The notes beneath the pieces were generated by a model. It ran no database searches. It had not been told where the DNA came from and was given only the letters and a program-made list of their open reading frames with translations. A program made the position numbers and the translations under genes. From Cellulosilyticum lentocellum DSM 5427 (GTDB lineage Bacteria > Bacillota > Clostridia > Lachnospirales > Cellulosilyticaceae), in NCBI RefSeq assembly GCF_000178835.2, contig NC_015275.1, forward strand, positions 2,439,001 through 2,503,000: 64,000 nt of DNA. Reading direction: 5' to 3'. Positions 53,404 to 62,142 of this stretch are shown here, piece after piece; position 1 is the stretch's first letter, and each line of letters begins with the position of its first letter.

Positions 53404-54819
53404 TTATACTGGATAAGCCGCATTTTTTGTATCTGCAACTTGCATATCTACCTTTGTTTGTTGTGCTTCTCTGTACTTGAAGAAATCAGTAGCTACTTGT
53501 GGGAATAAAGCATATGATAAAACATCCTCGTCTTGTTGTTTATACATAGCCATCTCTTTTTCAAGCTTATCTAATTCTGGTTCGAGAAGATCGGCTGGTC
53601 TACAAGTAATGCGTTTTTCGTCTCCAATAATCTTCTTAACAATTTCATCTGAAATAGGTACAGGTGTTTGACCATATTCACCTCTTACAATACCTTTTGA
53701 CTCCTTTGAAACCATTTTATAGCGCTCGCCAGCAAGTACATTTAGTACAGCTTGCGTACCAACAATTTGACTTGTTGGGGTAACAAGTGGTAAATAGCCA
53801 AAATCTGCACGTACTCTTGGAATCTCTTTTAATACTTCATAATATTTATCTTCAGCATTTTGCTCTTTTAATTGTGATACAAGATTAGAAAGCATGCCTC
53901 CTGGTACTTGATAACGTAATGTATTAATATCTACTTCTAATACTTTTGTACTCATTAACCCACTAGCAAGAGCTTCTTGACGTATAGGTCTAAAGTATTC
54001 AGTAATTTCACTAAGCGCTTCTGAATTAATCCCTGTATCATAAGGTGTACCTTCAAAAGTTTTAACAAGTACTTCTGTTGCTGGTTGTGAGGTTCCCATA
54101 GCAAGTGGAGACATAGCTGTATCAATAATATCACAACCTGCTTCAATCGCTTTCATGTAAGTCATTGCTGCAACCCCACTTGTATAGTGTGTATGAAGTT
54201 GAATAGGCAATGTTGGGACCGCTTCTTTAAGAGCACTTACTAGCTCTGCTGCACGATAAGGTACTAATAATCCTGCCATATCTTTAATACAGATAGAATT
54301 AGCACCCATTTCTTCTATTTCTTTTGCTAATCCAACATAATAATCAATGGTATGTACATCACTAATCGTGTAAGAAATCGCAACTTGTGCATGGGCTTTT
54401 TCTTTATTAGCTGCTTTTACAGCCGTTTGTAAGTTACGCATGTCATTAAGTGCATCAAAAATACGAATGATATTAATACCATTAGCTACACTTTTTTGTA
54501 CAAAGTATTCTACAACATCATCGGCATAGTGACGATAACCTAAAATATTCTGACCTCTAAATAACATTTGAAGTGGTGTGTTAGGTGCCTGGTCTTTAAT
54601 TTTACGAAGTCTTTCCCATGGATCTTCTTTTAAAAAGCGAAGACAAGCATCAAAGGTTGCACCGCCCCATACTTCAAGTGCATGGAATCCTACTTTATCC
54701 ATTTTAGATACAATAGGTAAAATCTGCTCTGTTGTCATTCTCGTTGCAATTAAGGATTGATGGGCATCACGAAGTGTTGTGTCCATGATTTTAACTGGTC
54801 TTGGATTAATATTAGCCAT
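53404..54819 (-). CDS. oadA: Carboxyltransferase subunit, oxaloacetate decarboxylase alpha / pyruvate-type (5S-like)
   Basis: 471 residues of the HMGL-like TIM barrel: TTLRDAHQSLIATRM start, VWGGATFDACLRFL, LQMLFRGQNILGY, DALNDMRN, ICIKDMAGLL with the carbamylated-Lys site and IQLHTHYTSG metal ligands. A conserved C-terminal domain follows, but no biotin domain; biotin is on a separate carrier two genes upstream. It transfers carboxyl between oxaloacetate or pyruvate and biotin. AGGAGG precedes the ATG. Last gene of the operon, before the terminator. Alternative name: pyruvate carboxylase subunit B. Confidence 0.92.
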   Translation of the reverse strand: MANINPRPVKIMDTTLRDAHQSLIATRMTTEQILPIVSKMDKVGFHALEVWGGATFDACLRFLKEDPWERLRKIKDQAPNTPLQMLFRGQNILGYRHYADDVVEYFVQKSVANGINIIRIFDALNDMRNLQTAVKAANKEKAHAQVAISYTISDVHTIDYYVGLAKEIEEMGANSICIKDMAGLLVPYRAAELVSALKEAVPTLPIQLHTHYTSGVAAMTYMKAIEAGCDIIDTAMSPLAMGTSQPATEVLVKTFEGTPYDTGINSEALSEITEYFRPIRQEALASGLMSTKVLEVDINTLRYQVPGGMLSNLVSQLKEQNAEDKYYEVLKEIPRVRADFGYLPLVTPTSQIVGTQAVLNVLAGERYKMVSKESKGIVRGEYGQTPVPISDEIVKKIIGDEKRITCRPADLLEPELDKLEKEMAMYKQQDEDVLSYALFPQVATDFFKYREAQQTKVDMQVADTKNAAYPV

Positions 54820-54869
54820 CTTATAACCTCCTATATATGTATATGCTCATATGCTATTTTCTCATTCAA

Positions 54870-56063
54870 TCAATTACCATAAATAGATAACAAAATGCCG
54901 GCTGCAATGGCTGAACCAATAACACCTGCTACGTTTGGTCCCATAGCATGCATTAAAAGGAAGTTGCTTGGGCATTCTTCTTGTCCGACCTTCTGAGCTA
55001 CACGTGCTGCCATTGGAACTGCAGATACACCAGCTGCTCCAATAAGTGGATTGATTTTCTTACCACTTGTATAATACATGATTTTCCCAAATAAAACACC
55101 ACCTGCAGTTCCTACACAGAATGCGGTAAGTCCAAGAATAACAACTTTAATAGTATCCCATGTAATAAAGGTATCTCCAGAAGTTGTTGCACCTACTACA
55201 AGGCCTAACATAATTGTAATAACAGACATAAGACCATTACTAGCTACTTCAGCTAGACGATTAGTACAACCTGCTTCTTTTAATAAATTACCAAACATTA
55301 ACATACCTACCAAGGTTCCTGCTGAAGGTAAAAGTAAAGAAACAATAACAGTCACCGCAACGGGGAATACAATTTTTTCCAATCGAGATACTTGCCTAAG
55401 TTGTTCCATTTTAACCATACGTTGCTCTTTAGTTGTTAATGCTTTCATAATAGGTGGTTGAATAACTGGTACAAGTGCCATATAGGAATAGGCCGCTACA
55501 GCCACAGATCCTAATAGATGTGGTGCCAATTTAGTTGTTAAATAAATAGCTGTTGGACCATCTGCACCACCAATAATACCAATTGAAGAGGCTTCACTAG
55601 GATCAAATCCTAGAAGGAGTGCTCCCAAGAATGCAAAGAAAATACCTAATTGTGCGGCACCACCAAGTAATAAACTTTTAGGGTTCGCAATAAGTGGACC
55701 AAAGTCTGTCATAGCACCAATACCAACAAAAATGAGTGGTGGGAAAATACCTAATTCTTTTCCGAGTCCAAGGTAATCTAGTAATCCACCATTACCCTCA
55801 CCTAGAAATTCAAAGAGGTCTTTAACTCCTCCATGCCCGTTGTACATATGAATCCCCGTGTTAGGAAGATTAACTAGCAACATACCAAATGCAATAGGAA
55901 CTAATAATAAAGGTTCAAAACCTTTAGCAATAGCTAGATAAAGTAACACGCAAGCTACGCCAATCATTACAATATATTTCCAGCCGTCATTCGTTGTTAC
56001 AATAGTGGTAATCCCCATCTCACTAATGAACTTTTGTATAGCTGTTGCAAATTCACTAAACAT
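54870..56063 (-). CDS. oadB: Na+-translocating decarboxylase beta subunit
   Basis: 397 residues, about ten membrane helices. Motifs include IANPKSLLLGGAAQLGIF, GGADGPTAIYLTTKLAPHLL with the Asp used for Na+ transport, and NFLLMHAMGPNVAGVIGSAI near the C-terminus. It decarboxylates carboxybiotin and pumps Na+ outward. An early insertion of about 25 residues (GHGGVKDLFEFLGEGNGG) is typical of the OadB/MmdB/GcdB family. Shared by the two carboxyltransferases encoded in this operon. It starts after GGAGG. Confidence 0.95.
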   Translation of the reverse strand: MFSEFATAIQKFISEMGITTIVTTNDGWKYIVMIGVACVLLYLAIAKGFEPLLLVPIAFGMLLVNLPNTGIHMYNGHGGVKDLFEFLGEGNGGLLDYLGLGKELGIFPPLIFVGIGAMTDFGPLIANPKSLLLGGAAQLGIFFAFLGALLLGFDPSEASSIGIIGGADGPTAIYLTTKLAPHLLGSVAVAAYSYMALVPVIQPPIMKALTTKEQRMVKMEQLRQVSRLEKIVFPVAVTVIVSLLLPSAGTLVGMLMFGNLLKEAGCTNRLAEVASNGLMSVITIMLGLVVGATTSGDTFITWDTIKVVILGLTAFCVGTAGGVLFGKIMYYTSGKKINPLIGAAGVSAVPMAARVAQKVGQEECPSNFLLMHAMGPNVAGVIGSAIAAGILLSIYGN

Positions 56064-56098
56064 AGAAACGTTCCTCCTTCTTTTTGAGTCGTTTGGAA

Positions 56099-56485
56099 CT
56101 AATTGAGTGTAACAATGACATCGTTAGTTTCAACTGCTGTACCTGCTGATACGTTAACAGAAGCTACAGTTCCTGCACTTGGTGCAAATATTTCGTTCTC
56201 CATTTTCATAGCTTCAAGAATAGCTACTAAATCTCCTTCTTTTACACTTTGTCCTATTGAAACTTTAACATCTACAATTTTACCTGGCATTGGTGCAACA
56301 ATCTTAGTTGCATTAGCAGGCACTACAGTTGCCTTAGGTGCTACCATTTTAGGTGTTACTGCAGCTACTGGTGTCGCAGCTACCGGAGTTACTGGTGTTG
56401 CTACTGGTGTAAAGCTTCCTCCTAATTCTTCTACTTCTACTTCATATGTATTACCATTTACAGTTACTTGAAATTTTCTCATCAT
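56099..56485 (-). CDS. Biotin carboxyl carrier protein of the Na+ pump complex
   Basis: 128 residues. An Ala/Pro/Val-rich linker (about residues 28-58, repeats of TPVAA type) precedes a biotinyl domain with the attachment Lys in EAMKMENEI near residue 93. The layout matches GcdC/MmdC and the 1.3S subunit of Propionibacterium transcarboxylase. The biotin arm must move between OadA-type or MmdA-type carboxyltransferase and OadB. AAGGAGG lies six bases before the first of two ATGs. Sixteen bases separate it from oadG. Confidence 0.93.
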   Translation of the reverse strand: MMRKFQVTVNGNTYEVEVEELGGSFTPVATPVTPVAATPVAAVTPKMVAPKATVVPANATKIVAPMPGKIVDVKVSIGQSVKEGDLVAILEAMKMENEIFAPSAGTVASVNVSAGTAVETNDVIVTLN

Positions 56486-56501
56486 TAACGGCCTCCTTAA
56501 A

Positions 56502-56831
56502 TTAAAGTGCTTTTCTTTGAACTTTTCTTAATGATCTTACTTGAAGTTGGTCACTAGTTGTTCCCATACTTGCAGCAATAGCGGCAGTAATAACTGCTAT
56601 TAACTCAAGTTCATCTTGGCTGTTTTCTTCTATAGCTACAACTACTTCTTCTATAACACTAGCTTCAGATTCAACTACTTTTACATTGTTAGACTTATTC
56701 GCAAACATTCCCACCATTTTCCCTAATAAGACGATGGCACCGATAAGCAGTGCAAGCATTGTAAATACAATTACAATACTAAGTATAAATGTAGGAATCC
56801 CTTCTAAAAAAGCGCTGATACTTTGATTCAT
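56502..56831 (-). CDS. oadG: OadG-type small membrane subunit
   Basis: 109 residues. One membrane helix (ILSIVIVFTMLALLIGAIVL, about residues 16-35) followed by GKMVGMF, an acidic linker and a soluble tail with ITAAIAASMGTTSDQLQVRS that resembles the MmdD/OadG C-terminal domain. It anchors and stabilises the decarboxylase complex at the membrane. It lies between the carboxyltransferase gene and the biotin carrier in the operon. Confidence 0.88.
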   Translation of the reverse strand: MNQSISAFLEGIPTFILSIVIVFTMLALLIGAIVLLGKMVGMFANKSNNVKVVESEASVIEEVVVAIEENSQDELELIAVITAAIAASMGTTSDQLQVRSLRKVQRKAL

Positions 56832-56871
56832 CTTTTTTCACCTACCTTTATGTTGGGTGCTTTACATACCT

Positions 56872-58353
56872 TTAACGTTCTTTAGTTGCAAGAACTTCCA
56901 AAGCAGCAATAATACGTTTACGCGTTGCTGCTGGCTCAATAATATCATCTACTAATCCTCTAGCTGCCGCTGCGTAGGCACTTGCTTGTATTTCATCATA
57001 TTCTGCAGCTTTTTCAGCAAATGCTTCATTGGATAATGTACCTTCTGCTAATTCTTTTGCATACATAATCTTCATAGCACTTTCTGTATTTAAACTTGCT
57101 ACTGTTGCAGTTGGCCATGCATAAGTCATATCGCAACCTAATGACTTACTATTCATAGCTAAATAACCACTTCCAAAAGCATGATTAAGAATTACATTTA
57201 CTTTTGGCACACTTGCCTCTGTGAACGCCTTCGTCATCTCACTACATGCTTTAATGATTCCTAACTTTTCTGTTGCAACCGTAGAAGTAAAACCTTCTAT
57301 ATCTGTAAGTGTTATAATCGGTATATTATAGGTATCACATACTCTAACAAAATGAGCTATTTTCTTTACCCCTGAATAATCCATACGAGTATCTGTATTG
57401 GCTATAATACCAACTGTTCCACCGTCCATACGTGCAAAAGCTGTTAATGCTGTTTTTCCATAAGCTTCATTTAATACGAATAGTTCTCCTTCATCTATAA
57501 TAGAGGTAACAATATCTTTTACTTCTTGTGTTTCAAAATTAAAACCATTAAGACTTGCATCTACGCGGTTAATATCATCTATCACTTCATAAAATGGTCC
57601 TTCTTCCCCACTGTTTTGAGGTAAGTAAGAAAGTAAGCGTATAACATCTTCAATTAAAACTTCTTCTTGCTCTTCGATAATGGTAGCAAGTCCACTTTCT
57701 TCAAAATGTACTTTAGCTGTTGCAATAGCATCAAAACTAGCTGTTTTATCATCTAAAGTATTAGGACTATTTAAAAAGACACGAGCTGATTTACTGCTCA
57801 TAAATACAAAATCAGATAAACCTGCAATAAAAGCTGCACCGCCAGCACAATCACCTGCAATAACTGCTATTTGCGGAATAATTTCTGATGCTTCTACCAT
57901 TTTTTCATAAATCATGCCATAACCTTCTAAAGCATCTACACTTTCTTGTAATCTGACACCTACTGTGTCTATGAATCCTACTACTGGCGCACCTACTTTT
58001 AGGGCTTCTTCGTAAATTCTAACTATTTTTTTTGCATGCATTTCACCTAGTGCACCACCTAAAACGCTTGCATCTTGGCTGTACACATAAACAGGATTAC
58101 CATTAACTGTCCCATAACCTGTTACAACACCATCAGCAGGTGTTTCATTATTTCTCATGTTAAAAGCAGTACTTCTACTTGTTATGAAAGTACCTACTTC
58201 CACAAAGCTATTTTCATCTAGCAATATACTAATACGTTCTCTTGCAGCTAATTTCCCCTGTGCAAGTGCTACTTTTTTAGCTACGTCATTGCTTTTTGTG
58301 ATTATAGCGGCCCTACGAGATTCTAATTCAGATAATTTTTCTAAAGTGCTCAT
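56872..58353 (-). CDS. mmdA: Acyl-CoA carboxyltransferase, methylmalonyl-CoA decarboxylase alpha / 12S-like subunit
   Basis: 493 residues of the carboxyl transferase fold. N-half motifs: KLAARERISILLD, ASVLGGALGEMHAKKIVR and GDCAGGAAFIAGLSDF; C-half: TDIEGFTSTVATEKLG, HAFGSGYLAMNSKSLG and the AWPTATVA segment of CoA-binding members. It moves carboxyl between an acyl-CoA (methylmalonyl-, malonyl- or glutaconyl-CoA) and biotin. Length and layout match MmdA and the transcarboxylase 12S subunit. First gene of the five-gene operon that also encodes an OadA-type enzyme, a rare double set. Confidence 0.92.
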   Translation of the reverse strand: MSTLEKLSELESRRAAIITKSNDVAKKVALAQGKLAARERISILLDENSFVEVGTFITSRSTAFNMRNNETPADGVVTGYGTVNGNPVYVYSQDASVLGGALGEMHAKKIVRIYEEALKVGAPVVGFIDTVGVRLQESVDALEGYGMIYEKMVEASEIIPQIAVIAGDCAGGAAFIAGLSDFVFMSSKSARVFLNSPNTLDDKTASFDAIATAKVHFEESGLATIIEEQEEVLIEDVIRLLSYLPQNSGEEGPFYEVIDDINRVDASLNGFNFETQEVKDIVTSIIDEGELFVLNEAYGKTALTAFARMDGGTVGIIANTDTRMDYSGVKKIAHFVRVCDTYNIPIITLTDIEGFTSTVATEKLGIIKACSEMTKAFTEASVPKVNVILNHAFGSGYLAMNSKSLGCDMTYAWPTATVASLNTESAMKIMYAKELAEGTLSNEAFAEKAAEYDEIQASAYAAAARGLVDDIIEPAATRKRIIAALEVLATKER

Positions 58354-58376
58354 CTGGTACCCTCCATTGAAAAATT

Positions 58377-58618
58377 TTTAAAACAAAGTGTAAAAATCGC
58401 CATCTTTATTTTACTAAACTAACAATCAACATTCAAGCTAAATATAGAATTTTATAAGTTTTTACTAAAATAATGTAATATTATATTTTTTATCAATAGC
58501 AATTTTCAATCAAAAACTATATTTTTGATTGATTTTTTGTAATCTTTACACATCCTTAACAAATTTATCTGATTATTTACTCCTATATCTTTTTAGATTT
58601 TATTAATCAATAATTTTA
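58377..58618. other. Non-coding upstream region of the Na+ pump operon
   Basis: Very AT-rich with no supportable gene. It should contain the mmdA operon promoter on the minus strand. A plus-strand hairpin, CAATCAAAAA (58507-58516) against TTTTTGATTG (58522-58531) followed by ATTTTTTG, looks terminator-like in the antisense direction; its role is unclear. Confidence 0.4.
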
Positions 58619-58676
58619 TAACTAAAACACCAGTATTAGCAGAGAAACAATCTACTGATACTGGTGTTTTAGTTAT
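58619..58676. terminator. Terminator after the rluB operon
   Basis: AACTAAAACACCAGTAT and its complement form a stem of more than 17 bp extended by AGCAGA/TCTACT-like pairing; it overlaps the stop codon of the pseudouridine synthase. Confidence 0.8.
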
Positions 58677-59395
58677 ACTTCTTCTATTATTGCAATACTT
58701 TTTAAATAATCCACTTCTTCTTTTGTTAAAGCCCTATATTCTCCCACTTTAAGTGAACCTAGCTGAATACTTCCCACTGACAACCTTTTTAGTTGTACTA
58801 CCGGATAGCCTACTGCTTCACACATTTTTCTAATTTGACGATTACGACCTTCATGAATAGTTATCTTAAGCCATGTATGCTTTGCATTTTGTTTTACTAC
58901 TTCTACTTCAGCCGGATAAGTTTTTCGGTGGTCAATCATAACCCCTTTTCTTAACATATCCAAGCTACGTTCAGTAACTTTTCCACTAAGCTTAACTTCA
59001 TAAGTTTTATTAACGTGATGCTTTGGATGGGTAAGTCCATAAGTTAAAGCACCATCACTGGTCAATAATAATAGACCTGAGGTATTATAATCCAGTCTCC
59101 CCACCGGAAAAATTCTTGTTTTAACACCTTTCATTAAATCCAAAACCGTTGCTCTTTGTTTTTCATCTTGCACTGTTGTTACATATCCTGCCGGCTTATT
59201 TAACATATAATAAACATGCTTTTCTTCTAATTGCACACGCTTATGATTATAGTAGACCTCATCATCTTCTTCTACTTGTGTTCCTAAAGTCTGTATGATT
59301 TGTCCGTTAACCGATACTTTCCCTTCTAAAATAAGTTCTTCACATTTTCTTCTAGATGCAATGCCACAGCTTGCTAAATATTTTTGTAATCTCAT
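58673..59395 (-). CDS. rluB: Ribosomal RNA pseudouridine synthase (RluB/RsuA family)
   Basis: 240 residues. An N-terminal S4 RNA-binding domain (RLQKYLASCGIASRRKCEEL) is followed by the catalytic domain with the nucleophilic Asp in FPVGRLDYNTSGLLLLT and the GRNRQIRKMCEAVG signature. It isomerises a uridine in 23S rRNA. RBS AAGAAGGGG precedes the ATG. It is last in a likely scpA-scpB-dac-rluB transcript, the conserved Firmicute arrangement around scpAB. Confidence 0.94.
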   Translation of the reverse strand: MRLQKYLASCGIASRRKCEELILEGKVSVNGQIIQTLGTQVEEDDEVYYNHKRVQLEEKHVYYMLNKPAGYVTTVQDEKQRATVLDLMKGVKTRIFPVGRLDYNTSGLLLLTSDGALTYGLTHPKHHVNKTYEVKLSGKVTERSLDMLRKGVMIDHRKTYPAEVEVVKQNAKHTWLKITIHEGRNRQIRKMCEAVGYPVVQLKRLSVGSIQLGSLKVGEYRALTKEEVDYLKSIAIIEEV

Positions 59396-59411
59396 AATAC
59401 CCCTTCTTTAT

Positions 59412-60560
59412 TTAGTCATTTCCTTTAATCCATTTTTTAATATAATCAAGTAGTGTCGCCTTTGGTACTTCCTCACTTGCTAGAAGTGGTACTTTAGCTA
59501 AAGTAACCCCTTCACATATGACTTGTACTTCTCCTATTATATCCCTTTTATGAACGGGTGCTACTAATTGCGTTGGTACTACTTTTTTTATATAAACATT
59601 TGCTTTTTCTACCTCTGTTAAGGGAAGTATAATCGTCTCATCACAATCTAAAGACAAACTTTCTATCAGTGCCTTTTCAATTGCAACCTTGGCTATATTT
59701 CTTTGTGGCTCAACAAGCGTATATTTTTTATAATACTTAAAGCCATAGTTCATCATGTTAATGACATCTGTATACTTTTGTGTTTTACCAGCTTTTCCCC
59801 AACCAGATCCTAAAGCAGCTCCTATGAGTTGCATGTCATTTTTATAGGCTGCACCTACAAAACAATGACCTGCTTTATTAGTAAAGCCTGTTTTAATACC
59901 GTTAGCTCCCTCATAAGAATAAAAAAAACGATTCTTATTTTGTAACCCATAAGTATGGCTTCCTTCTGTAGGAATAGTAGGAATTTGAATGGTAGCCGTT
60001 GTTATAATCTTAACGAATTCTGGATTTTTTAGTGCATAAGCTCCAATTAAAGTCATATCATAAGCGCTTGCATAATGTCCTTCAGCATCTAAACCATTAG
60101 GTGTTTTAAAAGAAGTATGTTCAGCTCCTATCTCTTTAGCTTTCTCGGTCATTTGTTCACAGAATGCTTCTACCGATCCTGCAATATGTTCTGCTACTGC
60201 TACTGCTGCATCATTATCAGATTGTAGCATCAAAGCATAGAGCAAATCTCCTAACCTTTGTTTTTCTCCTACCTTTAAATGTAGCTTAACTGGTGGGGCA
60301 CTACTTGCTCTCTTGGATATTGTTACAACATCTAAGAGATTACCTTTTTCTATAGCAAGGATACAAGTCATTATCTTTGTAGTGCTTGCCATAGCTAAGG
60401 GTTCATAACCGTTTTTTTCATATAAAACACGTCCACTTTCTTGTTCGATTAAAACAGCACCCTTAGCACGCACTTTTGGCAGTTCACTATTTGCATAGCA
60501 TAGTGAGCTTACTAACATACTGCCTATTAATATAAAAGATAAGATGATTTTCTTTTTCAT
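59412..60560 (-). CDS. dacF: D-alanyl-D-alanine carboxypeptidase (DacF-like)
   Basis: 382 residues. A signal peptide (KKKIILSFILIGSMLVSSLC, cleavage likely after CYA near residue 23) sends it outside. Penicillin-binding motifs: STTK (S59-K62), SDN (about 114-116) and KTG in NGIKTGFTNKAGHC. It trims the terminal D-Ala of peptidoglycan stem peptides. A C-terminal beta domain follows, with a basic tail near the end for membrane contact. The motif is SDN instead of the usual SxN with Gly; still permissible. Paralogue of the gene at 62143-63333. Confidence 0.93.
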   Translation of the reverse strand: MKKKIILSFILIGSMLVSSLCYANSELPKVRAKGAVLIEQESGRVLYEKNGYEPLAMASTTKIMTCILAIEKGNLLDVVTISKRASSAPPVKLHLKVGEKQRLGDLLYALMLQSDNDAAVAVAEHIAGSVEAFCEQMTEKAKEIGAEHTSFKTPNGLDAEGHYASAYDMTLIGAYALKNPEFVKIITTATIQIPTIPTEGSHTYGLQNKNRFFYSYEGANGIKTGFTNKAGHCFVGAAYKNDMQLIGAALGSGWGKAGKTQKYTDVINMMNYGFKYYKKYTLVEPQRNIAKVAIEKALIESLSLDCDETIILPLTEVEKANVYIKKVVPTQLVAPVHKRDIIGEVQVICEGVTLAKVPLLASEEVPKATLLDYIKKWIKGND

Positions 60561-60653
60561 GCTTTCACTCCTCTAGTTTCATTGAAGCACTCAATATTGT
60601 CTCATTCTAAATCTTCCCTTATATTATAGACTTTATGCATTTTTTAAATAGTG

Positions 60654-61268
60654 CTATTCCTCAACATCTAAAGCCAAATTTACTTCTTCTTTCATAGCCT
60701 CATGATCTTCATAATAACTCATTTCTTCTCTTACTTCTTCTTTAAACTTCTCTAAAAGCTCTTCTTTAATTTTAGGTAGTTCTTCTAAATTTCTAAATCC
60801 AAAATGACGTAGGAATTCATTAGTTGTACCAAATAAAATCGGTCTCCCTATAACATTCAATCTTCCAACCTCTTCAATAAGTCCATATTCCATCAACTTA
60901 CTCATAGCATGCTCACATCGTACACCTCTTATATCCTCAATCTGTGTTCTTGTAATAGGCTGCGAATAAGCAATAATAGCTAGTGTCTCAATCAATGCTT
61001 GTGTTAAAAGATTTTTAACCGGCTTCTGTCTATAAAGTTGAATGATTTCTGTGTGCTTAGGTGATGTACACATTTGATAGCCATCATCAACTTCTATAAT
61101 TTCAATCCCACTATTCGTTTGTCCATAATAATCATTTAAGTGATTAATGGCCATGTGGACCGAAAAAGCTTCTGTATTACAAATTTCACACAATCTTTTT
61201 TGTGAGATAATGTCTCCTGCATAAAAAAGCAGGGCTTCAATACTACTTTCAAGCTCTGTCTTCTTCAT
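60654..61268 (-). CDS. scpB: Segregation and condensation protein B
   Basis: 204 residues with two winged-helix domains: SSIEALLFYAGDIISQKRLC and ETLAIIAYSQPITRTQIEDI, the latter near-invariant in ScpB, with RPILFGTTNEFLRHFGF towards the end. It dimerises and binds ScpA in the SMC condensin complex. It overlaps scpA by 20 bp, which implies coupled translation. The C-terminal tail is Glu-rich. Confidence 0.95.
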   Translation of the reverse strand: MKKTELESSIEALLFYAGDIISQKRLCEICNTEAFSVHMAINHLNDYYGQTNSGIEIIEVDDGYQMCTSPKHTEIIQLYRQKPVKNLLTQALIETLAIIAYSQPITRTQIEDIRGVRCEHAMSKLMEYGLIEEVGRLNVIGRPILFGTTNEFLRHFGFRNLEELPKIKEELLEKFKEEVREEMSYYEDHEAMKEEVNLALDVEE

Positions 61269-62019
61269 CCACTATTCCTCCTTTTATAACAATATCACCT
61301 GTGGGTTCTTCTTGTAAAACAGTTACTTCTTTCTTATGAATCAGCTCTAATAAAGCCATAAAAGTAACAATAAGTTCTATTTTAGGCATTTCCTTTTTAC
61401 AAATGGTAAAAAAGGTCGTCTTTCCCTCTAAAGCAATAAGATTACGTATGTAGATACTTTTTTGCTCGATGGTATAAGTATCCTTCTTTAAAATGTTATG
61501 ATCAATTTTACGTTCTTCTTTTGTATGTTGTTCCCATTCCTTTTGCTTCATGAGTTGCTCAAAAGTGTCATACAATAATTTTAAACTAACATTTTCTAGA
61601 ATGGCATCGTAATCAATTGCACTCTCTGGAATATCAATTTCTGCTGGCTTATTTCTAAAACAATACTGACTACTCTCTCCTTGACATGCATTTAATTTTT
61701 CCGATACATATTTTACCTTCTTATATTCTAATAATTTTCGTACCAGTTCTTCTCTTGGGTCTTCTTCTACTTCTTCTCCTGGTTTTGGATGTTTTGGTAA
61801 AAGCATGCGTGATTTAATATAAAGCAATGTAGCAGCCATCACAATAAAATCACTCATTTGATCCAATTCAACTTCTTCCGCTTCATCTAAATAGGTCATA
61901 TACTGATCTGTAATAGAAGATATTTCTATATCATAAATATTCATTTTATTTTTATCTATTAAATAAAGTAATAAATCTAATGGACCTTCAAAATCCTGTA
62001 ACTTAAACAATACAGCCAC
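61249..62019 (-). CDS. scpA: Segregation and condensation protein A
   Basis: 256 residues, the kleisin of the SMC complex. DFEGPLDLLLYLIDKNKMNI is the canonical N-terminus; FIVMAATLLYIKSRMLLP and the C-terminal LIVTFMALLELIHKKEV match the SMC-binding ends. The start codon is GTG at 62019, eight bases after GGAGG. The middle is rich in Glu/Lys as usual. It sits directly upstream of scpB. Confidence 0.95.
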   Translation of the reverse strand: MAVLFKLQDFEGPLDLLLYLIDKNKMNIYDIEISSITDQYMTYLDEAEEVELDQMSDFIVMAATLLYIKSRMLLPKHPKPGEEVEEDPREELVRKLLEYKKVKYVSEKLNACQGESSQYCFRNKPAEIDIPESAIDYDAILENVSLKLLYDTFEQLMKQKEWEQHTKEERKIDHNILKKDTYTIEQKSIYIRNLIALEGKTTFFTICKKEMPKIELIVTFMALLELIHKKEVTVLQEEPTGDIVIKGGIVDEEDRA

Positions 62020-62100
62020 TTAAGGAGCCTCCTGTCAACTTTTGTTATATACTAAGTGTAGTCGCTTGTCACTATTTATGCAAGCATTAAATATAACGTC

Positions 62101-62142
62101 AGAAAAAGCATAATAAGAGTTACTCTCTTATTATGCTTTTTC
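62101..62142 (-). terminator. Terminator after the second carboxypeptidase gene
   Basis: AGAAAAAGCATAATAAGAG pairs perfectly with its complement around a short loop, directly against the stop codon of the upstream gene. Confidence 0.85.

Noticed and set aside
55078-55461. 127-codon plus-strand frame antisense to oadB
   Set aside because: Shadow of a conserved membrane gene with intact motifs.
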